A DNA stretch of 64,000 nucleotides from DATGJX01 sp963830545. GTDB taxonomy: Bacteria > Vulcanimicrobiota > Vulcanimicrobiia > Vulcanimicrobiales > Vulcanimicrobiaceae. Positions within the stretch are counted from its first letter, which is position 1; each line of letters begins with the position of its first letter. The position numbers were made by a program, and so were the translations under genes. The stretch lies in NCBI GenBank assembly GCA_963830545.1, contig CAWHMK010000001.1:2046001-2110000 (forward strand). The letters are read 5' to 3'. Below are positions 36,483 through 46,488 of this stretch, piece after piece. The notes under the pieces were generated by a model. That model searched no databases. It was not told where the DNA came from and saw only the letters and a program-made list of their open reading frames with translations.

Positions 36483-39400
36483 TGCGCGCGCTCGCATCGA
36501 TACGCACGCTGGCCGCAACCGTCGTGTTTGCCGCGGTCGCTATGGCCGTATCGTTTGCTCAGGTTCACCCGATCGATCGTCCGCTTCCGCATCCGATCTT
36601 CTCGCCGCTGCCGCGCGCAACGGCAACGCCGACCGCGCGGCCGACGCCGACGCCGATCGGCTTGCGCCGCATTCTGCCGCCGCTGCGCGCCGTGGTGCCG
36701 CCGCTGAGTTCGATGCTTGAAGGCTCAGTGCTGCTTCCGTCCGCGCTCGGCCCGAAGATTCCGCTGAGCGCGCTGCCGAAGTCTGCCTGGGAAAACCGCT
36801 CGCAACTCGTACGGCGTGCGGCGGCCCATGTCCGACGACGTCAATTCCGAAATGTTCTTCGAGGGCAATTCCCTGGGGAATTGCTCGACGACCGTCGGCG
36901 ACGTGTTTAACTCCGGCTGCAGCGTTGATTTCTTTTTCTCGTACTGCAATGGCTCGAACGGACCGAGCACTCCCGAAAACTGCAACGGCAACAACGTCAA
37001 CGTCTACTCGATAACGACGACGGATACGCTTCAAGACTATTACATCGACGCAACGACGACTACGGCGCAAACCGTCGGATGCAGGTACAAGCCGTCCACG
37101 GGAAATTACACCAGTACGACCGGATCGTGCACGAACGGCACCAGCTATCTGGCTTCGCAGCCCACGGATCCTCAGGGCGGCACGAATTTCAGCTGCACCG
37201 CGAACGGCTGGAACGCCGCTGCGTGCCCGTACGGTCCTGGTGAGAGCGTGACCCTCTCCAATTCCGGAGCGGTCGTGCTCGCGACGCTCGACGTCACGCA
37301 GGGCATGTGGCTTGCGGAGGATTACGTTTCGGTCGTCAATTCCGGCGTCACCAACGGCGGCCTGCTGACGTACTCCGATTCCAACCGGCGCAACTCGAGC
37401 TCCCAGTTCCAAATTCCCTCGAGCGGAACGAACACCGTATACGTCACCATCGACAACGCGCGGTATCAGGACGTCTACGTCGTCTATATCGAGAATTCGT
37501 CCGGCAATACGTTCTGCGAAGGCGTGATTCCCGGCGTGGGGCCCGGCACGGCGGCAAGCGGCGAATGCAATCCCAACGGCGCGCCCGGCGTCCAGGCGCT
37601 GAGCAATGGCCCACTCTACATGCAATGGACCTTCGGCGCCGCTACCCTCTGGACGTCGCTGACCGCCGGGACGTATTCGCTCGTTGCGTACGACCAGACG
37701 CAGAACAAACGCGTTTCGCAGACCAGAATAGCGCTGTATCAGGCGACGAGCGCCACGTTTTCGCTGACACCGCTACCGGGCATCAACTTCTACCCGTACC
37801 TGCCGAGCGGTGGCGCCGCCGGAACGACGCGGTTCGCATTCGACAACCAGAGCGAAAACTCGGATCTGGGATACATCATGAGCGTATCGGGCTTGAACCC
37901 GAACGACGTCTACTGTTTCCCGATCACCGATCCGGACGGCCGCGTGTACGACGATCAAGTCAACTACAACGAAAAGTATATCTGCGACAATCCCGCCAAC
38001 AACGGCGTGTACACGATCGGACATACGAACATCGATCAGGAATCGCCGCTGTACTTCGCACCCGATGCGTGGACCCTTGCGGCATGCGATTACAGCGCGG
38101 GGTCGCCGGCCGCGCCGGCCGGTAACACGTCACCGTGCACCGACGCGGGAACAACCTCGTTTCAAATGGTCGGTTACAATGCGATAACGCAATTCACCAG
38201 CGCGGGCGGAACTCCAAACGGGTACTCACTCGTCGTTCCGAACACGGGTTCTACGACGGCCGGCCTGCAGTTTCAGAATGACGGCGACGCCTACTACGGC
38301 GACGGCAACGGCGATTCGCTGAACGGACTGTTCTATTGCACGATCAACGGCGTCAAAATCACCGGGCTGCCTGCAACGATAACGGACAGCTCGGGACAGA
38401 CGTGGACCGTGTCGAGCACGACCGGAACGGGTGCGAACGGGAGTGCCGGATGCGGCGTAAACACCAGGTGGACCGGAACGGCAATTACGCTCACGCCGCA
38501 GACGAACGGTCAGACGCTGAAGCAGAACGCCACGGTCACGCTGACGAACTTGACCTTTACCGTCGCCGGCGGCGCTTGCGCCGCGAGCTGCACGGAAGGC
38601 GACTCGATCTTGCCGACTGACGGCTTGGCATGGTCGTACCTTTCGAACAACACGGCGCATTTCGGCACCGGCACGGCTTCGCCGGCCGTGAACAATACGT
38701 ACATTACGTATTCGAGCGGCGCCACGACGTACTCGGCGACGGCGACGATGATTCACGTGGGTACCGCGAGCGGGTGCTCGACCGGACCGGCGAACTGCAC
38801 GACCGGCTACAATGCCGCTTCCGGAAATCTCCAGCAGCAAGGCTGGATTCCAAATCTCGCCAACGGCATCTACGATTCGACCGAACCGTTTTCGCCGGCT
38901 AGCGGCAAGGCGGACGTCTATGCCATTCGCGTGAGCAACTCCGGTTCGTCCGCGATCAGTAAGATCTACGTCACGTTCCCTTCGAGTTACGGTTCGAAGG
39001 CGATCATGCAGAACTTGTTCAGCCAAGACGCCAACACCGCAACGGCCTTCCAAGGCAGCGCGCCCGTTACGTGGAGCATAGACAACAGCGCTAACTGTCC
39101 GACGGCTGCGACGATCTGCATGAATCTGGGAACGGCAATTGCGGCGGGCGCGAGCAAAGTGCTGTACGTCGACATCCAAAGTCTGCCGTCGACGTCGTTC
39201 AATTTTTCGGATGTAACGGCCGGCGTCTATTCACCGGCGAACTACACGATGACGGCGGATGCGTGCTGTAACCAATCCATCGTGGCGAACACGACGAATC
39301 CCCCGGGGCAGACCTCGCTCGACTCGCTCGCCGTCGGCGCCTTTTCACTGACTTCGTCGTACATGTCCGCGCTGTTCAGCCCCACGTCCGTCGGAACGAG

Positions 39401-40975
39401 CACGACGACCGCGGTTCAGATGCAACTCACGAACACCGCAACGTCGCAAGAAGCGCTTCCGGACGATCTCGACGCCGTCGTTTTCGAGCTTCCCAACAAC
39501 ACGTATTTCGGCGCGGCGCCGGCCTTCAGCTCGCTGAACAGCTCTTGGAGCTATTTGGGCGCGGTCAGTCCGGGCGTCGGCGGCGGCGCCACGATCGATT
39601 ATTGGTTCAGCGCGTGTCCGTGGCCGGCAGCCGATGTGAACCTCGCACACGGGCCGCAAAACGCAAACCTTGCGGGGACGTCGCTTCCCGCCGTGGGCAG
39701 CGGTAACGGCTGCAGCGCAGCGCAGGAGGACAATGCGATCGCACCCGGCGCGAACTTCTCGGCGACCGGAAACTTCAAGGCGCCTGCCGCGATAAGCACG
39801 GTGACCGCGACGGCGTACGGCCACGGTGCAAACGGCAACGGCTGGTCGAAGGGCATCTCGTTCAACCTGACCGTCACGTCGCTTTCCGCGACCGCCGGTT
39901 TCGCGAACGTGGGACTGTACGGCAACCCGCCGGCCGTTTCGACGAACACCACGCCGCAGCTCGCGGGCGACACGAGTACGCAGTACGGAAACACGTTCGT
40001 CTACACCATCAAAAATACGAGCGGGGGCGCGAACAACATCACCTCCGCGCAGATTCTCATTCCGTGGCAAGACACGAGCCGCGCCGACGGCAACGACGGC
40101 ACGTGTCCGGCCGCCGGATGCATCTGGACGTTGACGACCAGCGGCGAAACGCCGGTGATAACCGGCGGAGCAGGCTATAGCCACTGCGCGGTTACTGCGT
40201 TTTCGAGTGCGACCGCATCTACCAGCAACGGCGTCATCACCATCGGGAATAGCGGTGGAGTCTGCACTATTTCGCCCGGCGGCTCCATCAATGTCGAATG
40301 GTCGATGCAGGGGCCGTACAAGGTCAACGACTCGTACAAGTTCCCGACGTGCATCAACGGTACGTTCAACGCGGCCGGTACGTGCAGCAATACGCTTGCG
40401 GCAGAGAGTTGGACGGGCGACCAGACCGTACAGATCGTGCTTGGCGCGTCCGTCGTCATTACCGTCGCGCCGACGCAGAACGCCAATGGATACGCGTACG
40501 GCTACACCTGTCCGTTGTGCGCGCTGACGCAGGCGTCGAACACGATTCAGCCTGCCCAATATCGCGGCGGGCTCCAGCGCGGCCGGAACGGACGTGGCGC
40601 TCGTGGACGTGTACACCGACGCGTCTAATCCGATCGGTTGGACCGTTTACGTGACGCAGCAAAACGCGGGGAATCCCGTCGCTGCCGGCTATCTGCAGAC
40701 GAAGATCGACGACACGTCGACCGCGGGCTGTCCCAGCGGAAATAGCTGCGATCAGCTACCAGCCCGTCGCGGGAACGTCGTACGGCACGACGGCCTACAC
40801 GGCAATTCCGTTAACGACCACGCCGCAGAACGGCTTGGTCGTCGGAACGACGCCGGGCACTGCTGCCACGCGCAAGCCGTTCGAATTCTCGAACGACTAT
40901 CAGGTCGTGATTCCGCTGGGAGGTAATACCGCCCCGAGCACATCGACGGTTACCTACACCTTCATTTCGAACTGA
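36482..40975 (+). CDS. Giant secreted adhesin-like protein (three frame breaks)
   Basis: A restored length of about 1,497 residues. Signal peptide (LAATVVFAAVAMAVSFA), a Pro/Thr-rich stretch, then a long Asn/Ser/Thr/Gly-rich beta region with many paired Cys (NCSTTVGDVFNSGC, CTNGTSYL, CVNTRWT-like, CSTGPANC). Frame breaks near 36795-36815, 40555-40565 and 40750 each need +1. The main frame spans about 36816-40560 and the last piece ends in STVTYTFISN, the same terminal-strand style as the subunits. Being last and largest among the secreted subunits it is a likely tip adhesin or stalk. No named domain recognised. Confidence 0.6.
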
Positions 40976-40979
40976 CCTG

Positions 40980-42068
40980 ATGAGCATGGTGTTTCTCGCC
41001 CGGACCGTTTTCGTGCTCGGCACGTGCGCGGTTGCGTTTGCGTCTTGCGGCGGAGGCGGCGGATCCGTGCCGTCGATACCCGGTGAGACGCCCTCGCCGC
41101 GCGCGAGCACGACACCGGCGCCGGCGGGCTCGCCGTCATCGACGCCGGCGCCGACGGCAGATCCGACGGCGACGCCGACTCCGCTTACGCCGACACCCGG
41201 CCCGACGACTGGTCCGAATACCCAGCCGCTGGTCGTTTCCAATCCCGGCGCCGGCGACGTGCTGACGTTCGGCGCAACCGCAAGCGGCGACGCAGTTCCG
41301 CAATCGTCGATAGGCGGATCGAACACGACGCTCAGTTCACCTTTGGGTCTTGCCTTGCAATCCGGCGGAACGACCTACGTAGCGAACCAAGGCAGCAGCA
41401 GCGTATTGATTTTTTCCTCGTCCGGAAACGTGGCGCCGTCGCAAACGATTACCGATTCGAATCCCGGCGTTGCGCTGTACGGTTTGACGTTCGATCGCTC
41501 CGCGACGTATGCATTGTACGTGTCGTCGAAAACGACGCGCGAAATCGACATGTACGGCAAAACGGGCGCGCTGCAAGGAAGTATCGCGGGCAGCATCACG
41601 ACGCTCGCGGCGCCTACCGCAATGGTGTCGGACAACTTGGGGACGCTGTACGTCGTCGACGGCGCGGCAATCAAGATGTTCTCGAATGCCGCGCGTGGTG
41701 GCAACAACGCGCCGGCTGCGGTGATTGCAGGTTCGTCGACGACGCTGAACGCACCCGACGCGATTAGTTTAGATTCGCACGGCGACATCCTCGTGGCCGA
41801 CGGCGCAGCCGTAAAGATTTTCACGCCGGGCTCTTCCGGAAACGTCGCGCCCGCAGTCGTGATTACGGGTCCCGATACCGGCCTGCAGCAGGCGGGCGGC
41901 ATAGACGTCGACGGCGGCGGCGGAATCTGGGTGGCGGACTCGCGCGCGAACGCAATTTATCGCTTCGCGCGAGACGCAAACGGAGACGCCGCACCCATCG
42001 TGACCATTCAGGGCCCCGACACACAGCTCAGCGGGCCGGCCAGCATCCAACTCGGAACGGGCATATAA
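40980..42068 (+). CDS. Lipoprotein with beta-propeller (NHL-like) repeats
   Basis: A 362-residue lipoprotein: lipobox AFASC, a long Pro/Thr/Ser linker (30-80), then five to six repeats of a propeller-blade pattern (LGLALQSGGTTYVANQGSSSVLIFSS; DAISLDSHGDILVADGAAVKIF; GGIDVDGGGGIWVADSRANAIYRF). Such proteins sit on the surface or the outer-membrane inner face and bind ligands. It starts 4 nt after the adhesin stop, so it closes the cluster's transcript. Its stop codon TAA is embedded in the promoter of the next gene. Confidence 0.65.
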   Translation: MSMVFLARTVFVLGTCAVAFASCGGGGGSVPSIPGETPSPRASTTPAPAGSPSSTPAPTADPTATPTPLTPTPGPTTGPNTQPLVVSNPGAGDVLTFGATASGDAVPQSSIGGSNTTLSSPLGLALQSGGTTYVANQGSSSVLIFSSSGNVAPSQTITDSNPGVALYGLTFDRSATYALYVSSKTTREIDMYGKTGALQGSIAGSITTLAAPTAMVSDNLGTLYVVDGAAIKMFSNAARGGNNAPAAVIAGSSTTLNAPDAISLDSHGDILVADGAAVKIFTPGSSGNVAPAVVITGPDTGLQQAGGIDVDGGGGIWVADSRANAIYRFARDANGDAAPIVTIQGPDTQLSGPASIQLGTGI

Positions 42069-42069
42069 T
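42064..42069 (+). promoter_or_regulatory. -10 box of leaderless inositol monophosphatase gene
   Basis: A consensus TATAAT ends 7 nt before ATG 42077 and includes the TAA stop of the preceding lipoprotein gene. This predicts transcription starting at the ATG. Confidence 0.6.
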
Positions 42070-42076
42070 TCGAGGC

Positions 42077-42853
42077 ATGAGTGCACTCGATACCGCCGTC
42101 GCCGCGGCTCGCGAGGCGGGGGCGGTTCTGCTGGACTTTCTGCATCGTCCGCTGCACGTCGAAGAGAAGGCGGGGCGCGCGGACCTCGTGACCGTTGCCG
42201 ATCGCGAGAGCGAACGCGTCATCGTCGAACGGCTGCGCAAAGACTTCCCCGGAGCAGCGATTCTGGGCGAAGAGGGCGGCGAGTACGCATCCGCTTCAGG
42301 TCGCGATGAGAAGGGCGAGCGTTGGATCATCGATCCGCTCGACGGCACGACGAACTACGCGCACGGCTATCCGCTGTTCTGTATTTCGATCGCGTACGAG
42401 TGCAGCGGCGAGGTGTTAGAAGCGGCCGTCTATGCGCCGCTGATGGATGAGGTATTTACCGCCAAACGCGGCGGCGGTGCATTCCGGAACGGTTCGCCGA
42501 TCCGCGTGTCAAACGTCGAATCGGTTTCCGCTGCAATGCTCGTCACCGGCTTCAAGCCGTACGATTTCGAAACGAACGCGCCGTATTTCGCGAAAGCGTC
42601 CCATCACGCGCAAGCCGTGCGGCGCGACGGCGCAGCTGCACTCGATCTTGCGTATACGGCCATGGGGCGCTACGACGGGTTTTGGGAGTTCGATTTGGCG
42701 CCGTGGGACGTGGCGGCGGGGATGCTGATCGTGCGCGAGGCGGGCGGGACGGTCACGACGATTGAGGATGAGGTTTTCACGCTGACGAGCCCCTCGATTC
42801 TCGCCACGAACGAGCGCATTCACGCCGAACTGCGCGACGTGCTTCGCGGCTAG
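42077..42853 (+). CDS. suhB: Inositol monophosphatase family protein
   Basis: A 258-residue Mg2+-dependent sugar/inositol phosphatase of the SuhB/CysQ superfamily. Metal-site motifs are complete: ILGEEGGE, WIIDPLDGTTNYAHG and FDLAPWDVAAGMLIVREAGG. Substrate could be inositol-1-phosphate, histidinol phosphate or PAP; HisN activity is possible since a hisC homologue is elsewhere in the window, but this is unproven. A leaderless start is predicted. Convergent with the MATE gene, 4-nt overlap. Confidence 0.88.
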   Translation: MSALDTAVAAAREAGAVLLDFLHRPLHVEEKAGRADLVTVADRESERVIVERLRKDFPGAAILGEEGGEYASASGRDEKGERWIIDPLDGTTNYAHGYPLFCISIAYECSGEVLEAAVYAPLMDEVFTAKRGGGAFRNGSPIRVSNVESVSAAMLVTGFKPYDFETNAPYFAKASHHAQAVRRDGAAALDLAYTAMGRYDGFWEFDLAPWDVAAGMLIVREAGGTVTTIEDEVFTLTSPSILATNERIHAELRDVLRG

Positions 42854-44190
42854 TTCGTCGCGACGAGCTTGCGGCGAGTCCAGGAGTCGTCGCGCAGCTT
42901 CAACATGGTCAGCACGAGGCGCGCCAGCCAGGCGGCAACCCAGGCGATCGGGACGCCGAGCAGTCCGATGTGCAGCACTTTGATGAATACGAACGAAAGC
43001 GGAATGACCAAAACGCTCGAAACGATGCCGACCGTCATCGAAAACCTCGTGTCGCCGGCCGCGCGAATCGGCGCCATCGAGACCATCGCCCAGCCTTTTA
43101 TCGGCAGCGTCGCCATCTGCAGCGCGAGCGGCCACATGGCAACCGACGCAACGACTGCATTGAGCGTGAATACGTACGCGAGCGGCCAAGCAAAGACAGC
43201 GGTGACCACCCCGGTCAGGGTCGTCGTCCAAAACGCGAAGATGCGCGAACGCGTGAAGAACCAGCGCGCGCCTTCGACGTCGCCGGCTCCGAGCCGCTGA
43301 CCGACGACGGTTTGTACGCCGGCCTGCATAGGGCTCGGGACGACGAACGTAAGATCCGAAACGATGTTCAGCGCGCGAAAAGCGGAAACGGCAATCGGAC
43401 CGAGCGGTGCGAGCATCGCGACGATGAACGAATCGGGAGCGATGACCGCGAAGAGGAATACGGCCTCCGGCAAACCCAAACGCCCGCATTCCAACGAGAG
43501 GCGCAGATCGACGCTCAGACGCTCGAATATCTTGTAAATGGGACGGCGATACGTGTAGACGACTGCGTACGTCGCGGCGATCGTCTCTGAAAGCAGCGAT
43601 GAAATGCCCGCACCGACGATGCCGAACGGGTGGTGCGTAAGCAGGCCCAACGCAAGCACCAGCAGCAGCGGAATGTGCACCAGGTTGACGACGGCGAGCA
43701 CGATGATCCCGAGCGCTCGATTTCCCGCGGCGCCGAGGCCGATGATGATCGTGCCGGAGATGCACATCGGAATGAGTGAGAAGCAGCGGACGATCAGATA
43801 CAGCGAACTGGCGTGCGCGCTCGGCAGGTGCCCGACCATTTCACTAATGACCGGTCCCGCAAGCGGAATGCTTGCAGCCGCGCAGAGCAGCGCACATGCG
43901 ACCGGGATCACGACGCCCGCACGCACTGCACGCGCGAAGCCGCTCACGTCGTTCGCGCCGATGCGCTGCGCCGCAATGATCCCGAGTCCGTTCAAGAACC
44001 CGAAAATCGCGTATGCGAGCGCAAGCATGACCGTCGTTGCCGCGGTCGCGCCTGCCAGCGCGACTGCTCCGAGCGTGCCGATCGCGATGGTGTCGACGAC
44101 GCCGAGCAATTGATCGCCGAGCATCTGCACCGCAATGGGAAGCGAAAGGCGCCGGAATGCGGCGCCTACGTTGCGGTGGTCGACGATCAT
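42850..44190 (-). CDS. MATE family efflux transporter
   Basis: A 446-residue membrane protein with 12 predicted TM helices in two MatE halves (IAVQMLGDQLLGVVDTIAIGTLGAVALAG; second half VPSPMQAGVQTVVGQRLGAGD). It exports small organic compounds using H+ or Na+. The ATG at 44190 begins MIVDHRNVGAAFRRLSLP; the upstream open frame is antisense or out-of-frame overlap with kynU. It lies 8 nt after kynureninase in a four-gene operon, so it may export anthranilate or another kynurenine product (inference). Confidence 0.85.
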   Translation of the reverse strand: MIVDHRNVGAAFRRLSLPIAVQMLGDQLLGVVDTIAIGTLGAVALAGATAATTVMLALAYAIFGFLNGLGIIAAQRIGANDVSGFARAVRAGVVIPVACALLCAAASIPLAGPVISEMVGHLPSAHASSLYLIVRCFSLIPMCISGTIIIGLGAAGNRALGIIVLAVVNLVHIPLLLVLALGLLTHHPFGIVGAGISSLLSETIAATYAVVYTYRRPIYKIFERLSVDLRLSLECGRLGLPEAVFLFAVIAPDSFIVAMLAPLGPIAVSAFRALNIVSDLTFVVPSPMQAGVQTVVGQRLGAGDVEGARWFFTRSRIFAFWTTTLTGVVTAVFAWPLAYVFTLNAVVASVAMWPLALQMATLPIKGWAMVSMAPIRAAGDTRFSMTVGIVSSVLVIPLSFVFIKVLHIGLLGVPIAWVAAWLARLVLTMLKLRDDSWTRRKLVATN

Positions 44191-44198
44191 CGAGGACG

Positions 44199-45317
44199 CT
44201 ATGTCAGGTTCTCCAATTCGGCGAAAAACGTTCGGATTTCGTCTTCGGTCGTGTAGAAGTGCGGGCTCACGCGAAGACCGCATCCGGGACGGTAGTCGAC
44301 GAAGACTCGCCGCCCGATGAGTTCGTGATAAACGCGCTCGGAATCCGGAAAGTCGATTCCGATCCATCCCGTTCGTTTCTGCGGATCGAGCGGCGTGTTC
44401 ACTTGCAGTCCGCGCTCGAGCGCCGTTTCGGCGATCAGCGTCGTGAGCCGAACGTTGTGCTCGCGAATGTTCCGTACGCCGGCTTCTTTGACGAGATCGT
44501 GTCCGGGGCGCGCAACGAGGTATCCGGGAATCGTCGGCGTTCCCGTTCCCCACCGGTACATCGTCGACGCCCACGTCATCGGGGCGGGCTCGAACGAGAA
44601 GGGCCGCGCGTGCGCCATCCAACCCGTCACCGCGGGTTCGAAACGCGCCAGCAGCTCGGGTTTGAGATAAATCCAGCCGCAGCCCGGGCCGCCGCAAAGC
44701 CATTTGTGGCTGCCGCCGGTGACGACGTCCAACTCCCATTCGGTAACGTCGTACGGATAGACGCCCGTCGTTTGATATGCGTCGACGCACAGCAGCGTTC
44801 CCGTTTTGCGGCAGTGCGCTTGAATCGCGCGTACGTCCGCAAGCGCACCGGAAACGTAATATGCGTGCGAGAGAACGGCGATGACGGTGCGTTCGGTAAT
44901 CGCCGCGATGATGCGCTCCGTTTCGACCGTACGGCCGTCGTCGGAAGGAACGATGCGCGGCTGCGCGCCGTACCGCTGCCATTCCGTCCACACGTACGTC
45001 AGCGAGGGGAATTGCAGCGCTTCGTAGACCACTTCGTTGCGCACCGGCGTGAACTGCAGGCACGACGCGAGCGCTGCTTGCAGCACGGAAACGTTCGGTC
45101 CGAGAAAAATCGAACCCCGCGGCGCGCCGATGATCTGCCCGATTCCGTCGGCCACCTCGCCGATTGCCGGCAGCCATTGCGCCCACGCCTCCGGTCCGTC
45201 GTCAGCCCACTGTTCGAAATACGAATCCAGCGCGCGCTTCGCGCCCAGCGGAGCCGCGCCCATGGAATGGCTTACCAAATATGTCGACGTTTCGAGAATC
45301 GGAAACTGTTCGCGCAA
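44199..45317 (-). CDS. kynU: Kynureninase-like class V aminotransferase
   Basis: A 372-residue PLP enzyme that would cleave kynurenine to anthranilate and alanine. The PLP lysine is in TGGSHKWLCGGPGCGW (Lys205). CVDAYQTTGVYPYDV holds the Asp that pairs with the PLP nitrogen. It is shorter than classical kynureninase (about 415), so another class V lyase is possible, but the gene begins 1 nt after tryptophan dioxygenase, which strongly supports the role. Confidence 0.82.
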   Translation of the reverse strand: MREQFPILETSTYLVSHSMGAAPLGAKRALDSYFEQWADDGPEAWAQWLPAIGEVADGIGQIIGAPRGSIFLGPNVSVLQAALASCLQFTPVRNEVVYEALQFPSLTYVWTEWQRYGAQPRIVPSDDGRTVETERIIAAITERTVIAVLSHAYYVSGALADVRAIQAHCRKTGTLLCVDAYQTTGVYPYDVTEWELDVVTGGSHKWLCGGPGCGWIYLKPELLARFEPAVTGWMAHARPFSFEPAPMTWASTMYRWGTGTPTIPGYLVARPGHDLVKEAGVRNIREHNVRLTTLIAETALERGLQVNTPLDPQKRTGWIGIDFPDSERVYHELIGRRVFVDYRPGCGLRVSPHFYTTEDEIRTFFAELENLT

Positions 45318-45318
45318 A

Positions 45319-46092
45319 CTACCAGTCCCCTCCGAGCAGCGTGCGCACTTCCCAGAGCTCGGGGAAAAACCGGTGCTCGAGCGTTTGCGCGAGGTAAGCG
45401 GCGCCGAGCGAGCCGCCCGTGCCCTTCTTCGCGCCGATCATGCGTTCCACCATTCGTACGTGACGCCCGCGCCACAACAAAAACCGCTCGTCGAATTCGA
45501 TGAGATCTTCGAGCAGCAAATACAGATCGTAGTGAGGCTGGGGGTTTTCGTAGATCGTTTTGTACGTCTGCAGGATCTGCTCGTGCGTTTCGGCGGCGAA
45601 CCCGCGCCGGATCAGCAGCGCCTTGACCTTGTCGTATAGGGACGGTTCGCGCAGCCGGCGTTCGAGACGCTCGCGCTGCGCGTCGCTGGTCTGAATATAT
45701 TTGAGCGTTTCGGTGCGGCGAACGCCGCAGAGGAACTCGAGCTCGCGAAACTGGATCGACTGAAAGCCGCTCGCGGGATTCAGATTGTCGCGAAACGCGT
45801 TGAACTCTTGCGGGGTCATCGTTTCCAGGACGTCGATTTGCTGTTCGAGCAAACGCTGGATCGTATGTATGCGCCGGAAGTTTTTCGCTACGGGAAGCAA
45901 TTCGTCTCGATCGAGCGCTTCGACCACCGCCGCGGTTTCGTGCAGCAGCTGCTTGAACCACAGCTCGTACACCTGATGGATGATGATGAACAGCATCTCG
46001 TCGTGATGCAGGGGGGACGAAAGGGGACGCTGGAGCGAGAGCAGTTCGTCCACCTGCAGATACGAACCGTACGAGAGCTGCTCGTGCTGCAT
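45319..46092 (-). CDS. kynA: Tryptophan 2,3-dioxygenase
   Basis: A 257-residue haem dioxygenase that opens the indole ring to N-formylkynurenine. Signatures are complete: FIIIHQVYELWFKQ with the distal His, the Arg-rich segment FRRIHTIQRLL, NPASGFQS, the proximal haem His in WRGRHVRMVERMIG, and KKGTGGSLGAAYL. Normal length. ATG 46092 has AAGG upstream. The second gene of the tight minus-strand operon. Confidence 0.93.
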   Translation of the reverse strand: MQHEQLSYGSYLQVDELLSLQRPLSSPLHHDEMLFIIIHQVYELWFKQLLHETAAVVEALDRDELLPVAKNFRRIHTIQRLLEQQIDVLETMTPQEFNAFRDNLNPASGFQSIQFRELEFLCGVRRTETLKYIQTSDAQRERLERRLREPSLYDKVKALLIRRGFAAETHEQILQTYKTIYENPQPHYDLYLLLEDLIEFDERFLLWRGRHVRMVERMIGAKKGTGGSLGAAYLAQTLEHRFFPELWEVRTLLGGDW

Positions 46093-46102
46093 CTTTGGAA
46101 CC

Positions 46103-46417
46103 TTACTCCTCCGAGTTGCCCGCCAGTTGATGATCGATCGTTCCGCGCAGCACGTGATACGCCATCACGAAATCCGCTCGCAGCGAGGCGATCGGCGCGC
46201 CCAACGTTTCGGGACGGTTGTGTTCGATGAACGCGTGCGAAAACCAGGCCGGTCCGTAACCGGCGGCGAGGCCCGCCACGGCGAGCCACGGCTTGCGCGC
46301 GGATGCCGCCGCGAGAACGAGGGCGGTTCCCGCGAGCGTGCCGGCAACGTGGAACAGACGCGTGCGCGGATCGCGGTGCGCTTGTAAATAGCGGGGCCAA
46401 AACTCCTGGAACGTCAT
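46103..46417 (-). CDS. Mpo1-like/DUF962 membrane protein
   Basis: A 104-residue protein with one or two TM helices and the family histidines (FHVAGT; WFSHAFIEHNRPETLG). The family includes yeast Mpo1, an Fe2+-dependent dioxygenase of 2-hydroxy fatty acids. ATG 46417 (MTFQEFWPRY) is preferred with GAGGAG just upstream; a start eight codons earlier is possible. First gene of the operon with kynA, kynU and the MATE gene, 10 nt before kynA. The link to tryptophan breakdown is unknown. Confidence 0.78.
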   Translation of the reverse strand: MTFQEFWPRYLQAHRDPRTRLFHVAGTLAGTALVLAAASARKPWLAVAGLAAGYGPAWFSHAFIEHNRPETLGAPIASLRADFVMAYHVLRGTIDHQLAGNSEE

Positions 46418-46488
46418 GTTCTCCTCACGCTGCTCGCGCATGAGGCCTTACGGGGCTTGCTAGCGTTCTCCTCGAAGCGGCTCTCGCC

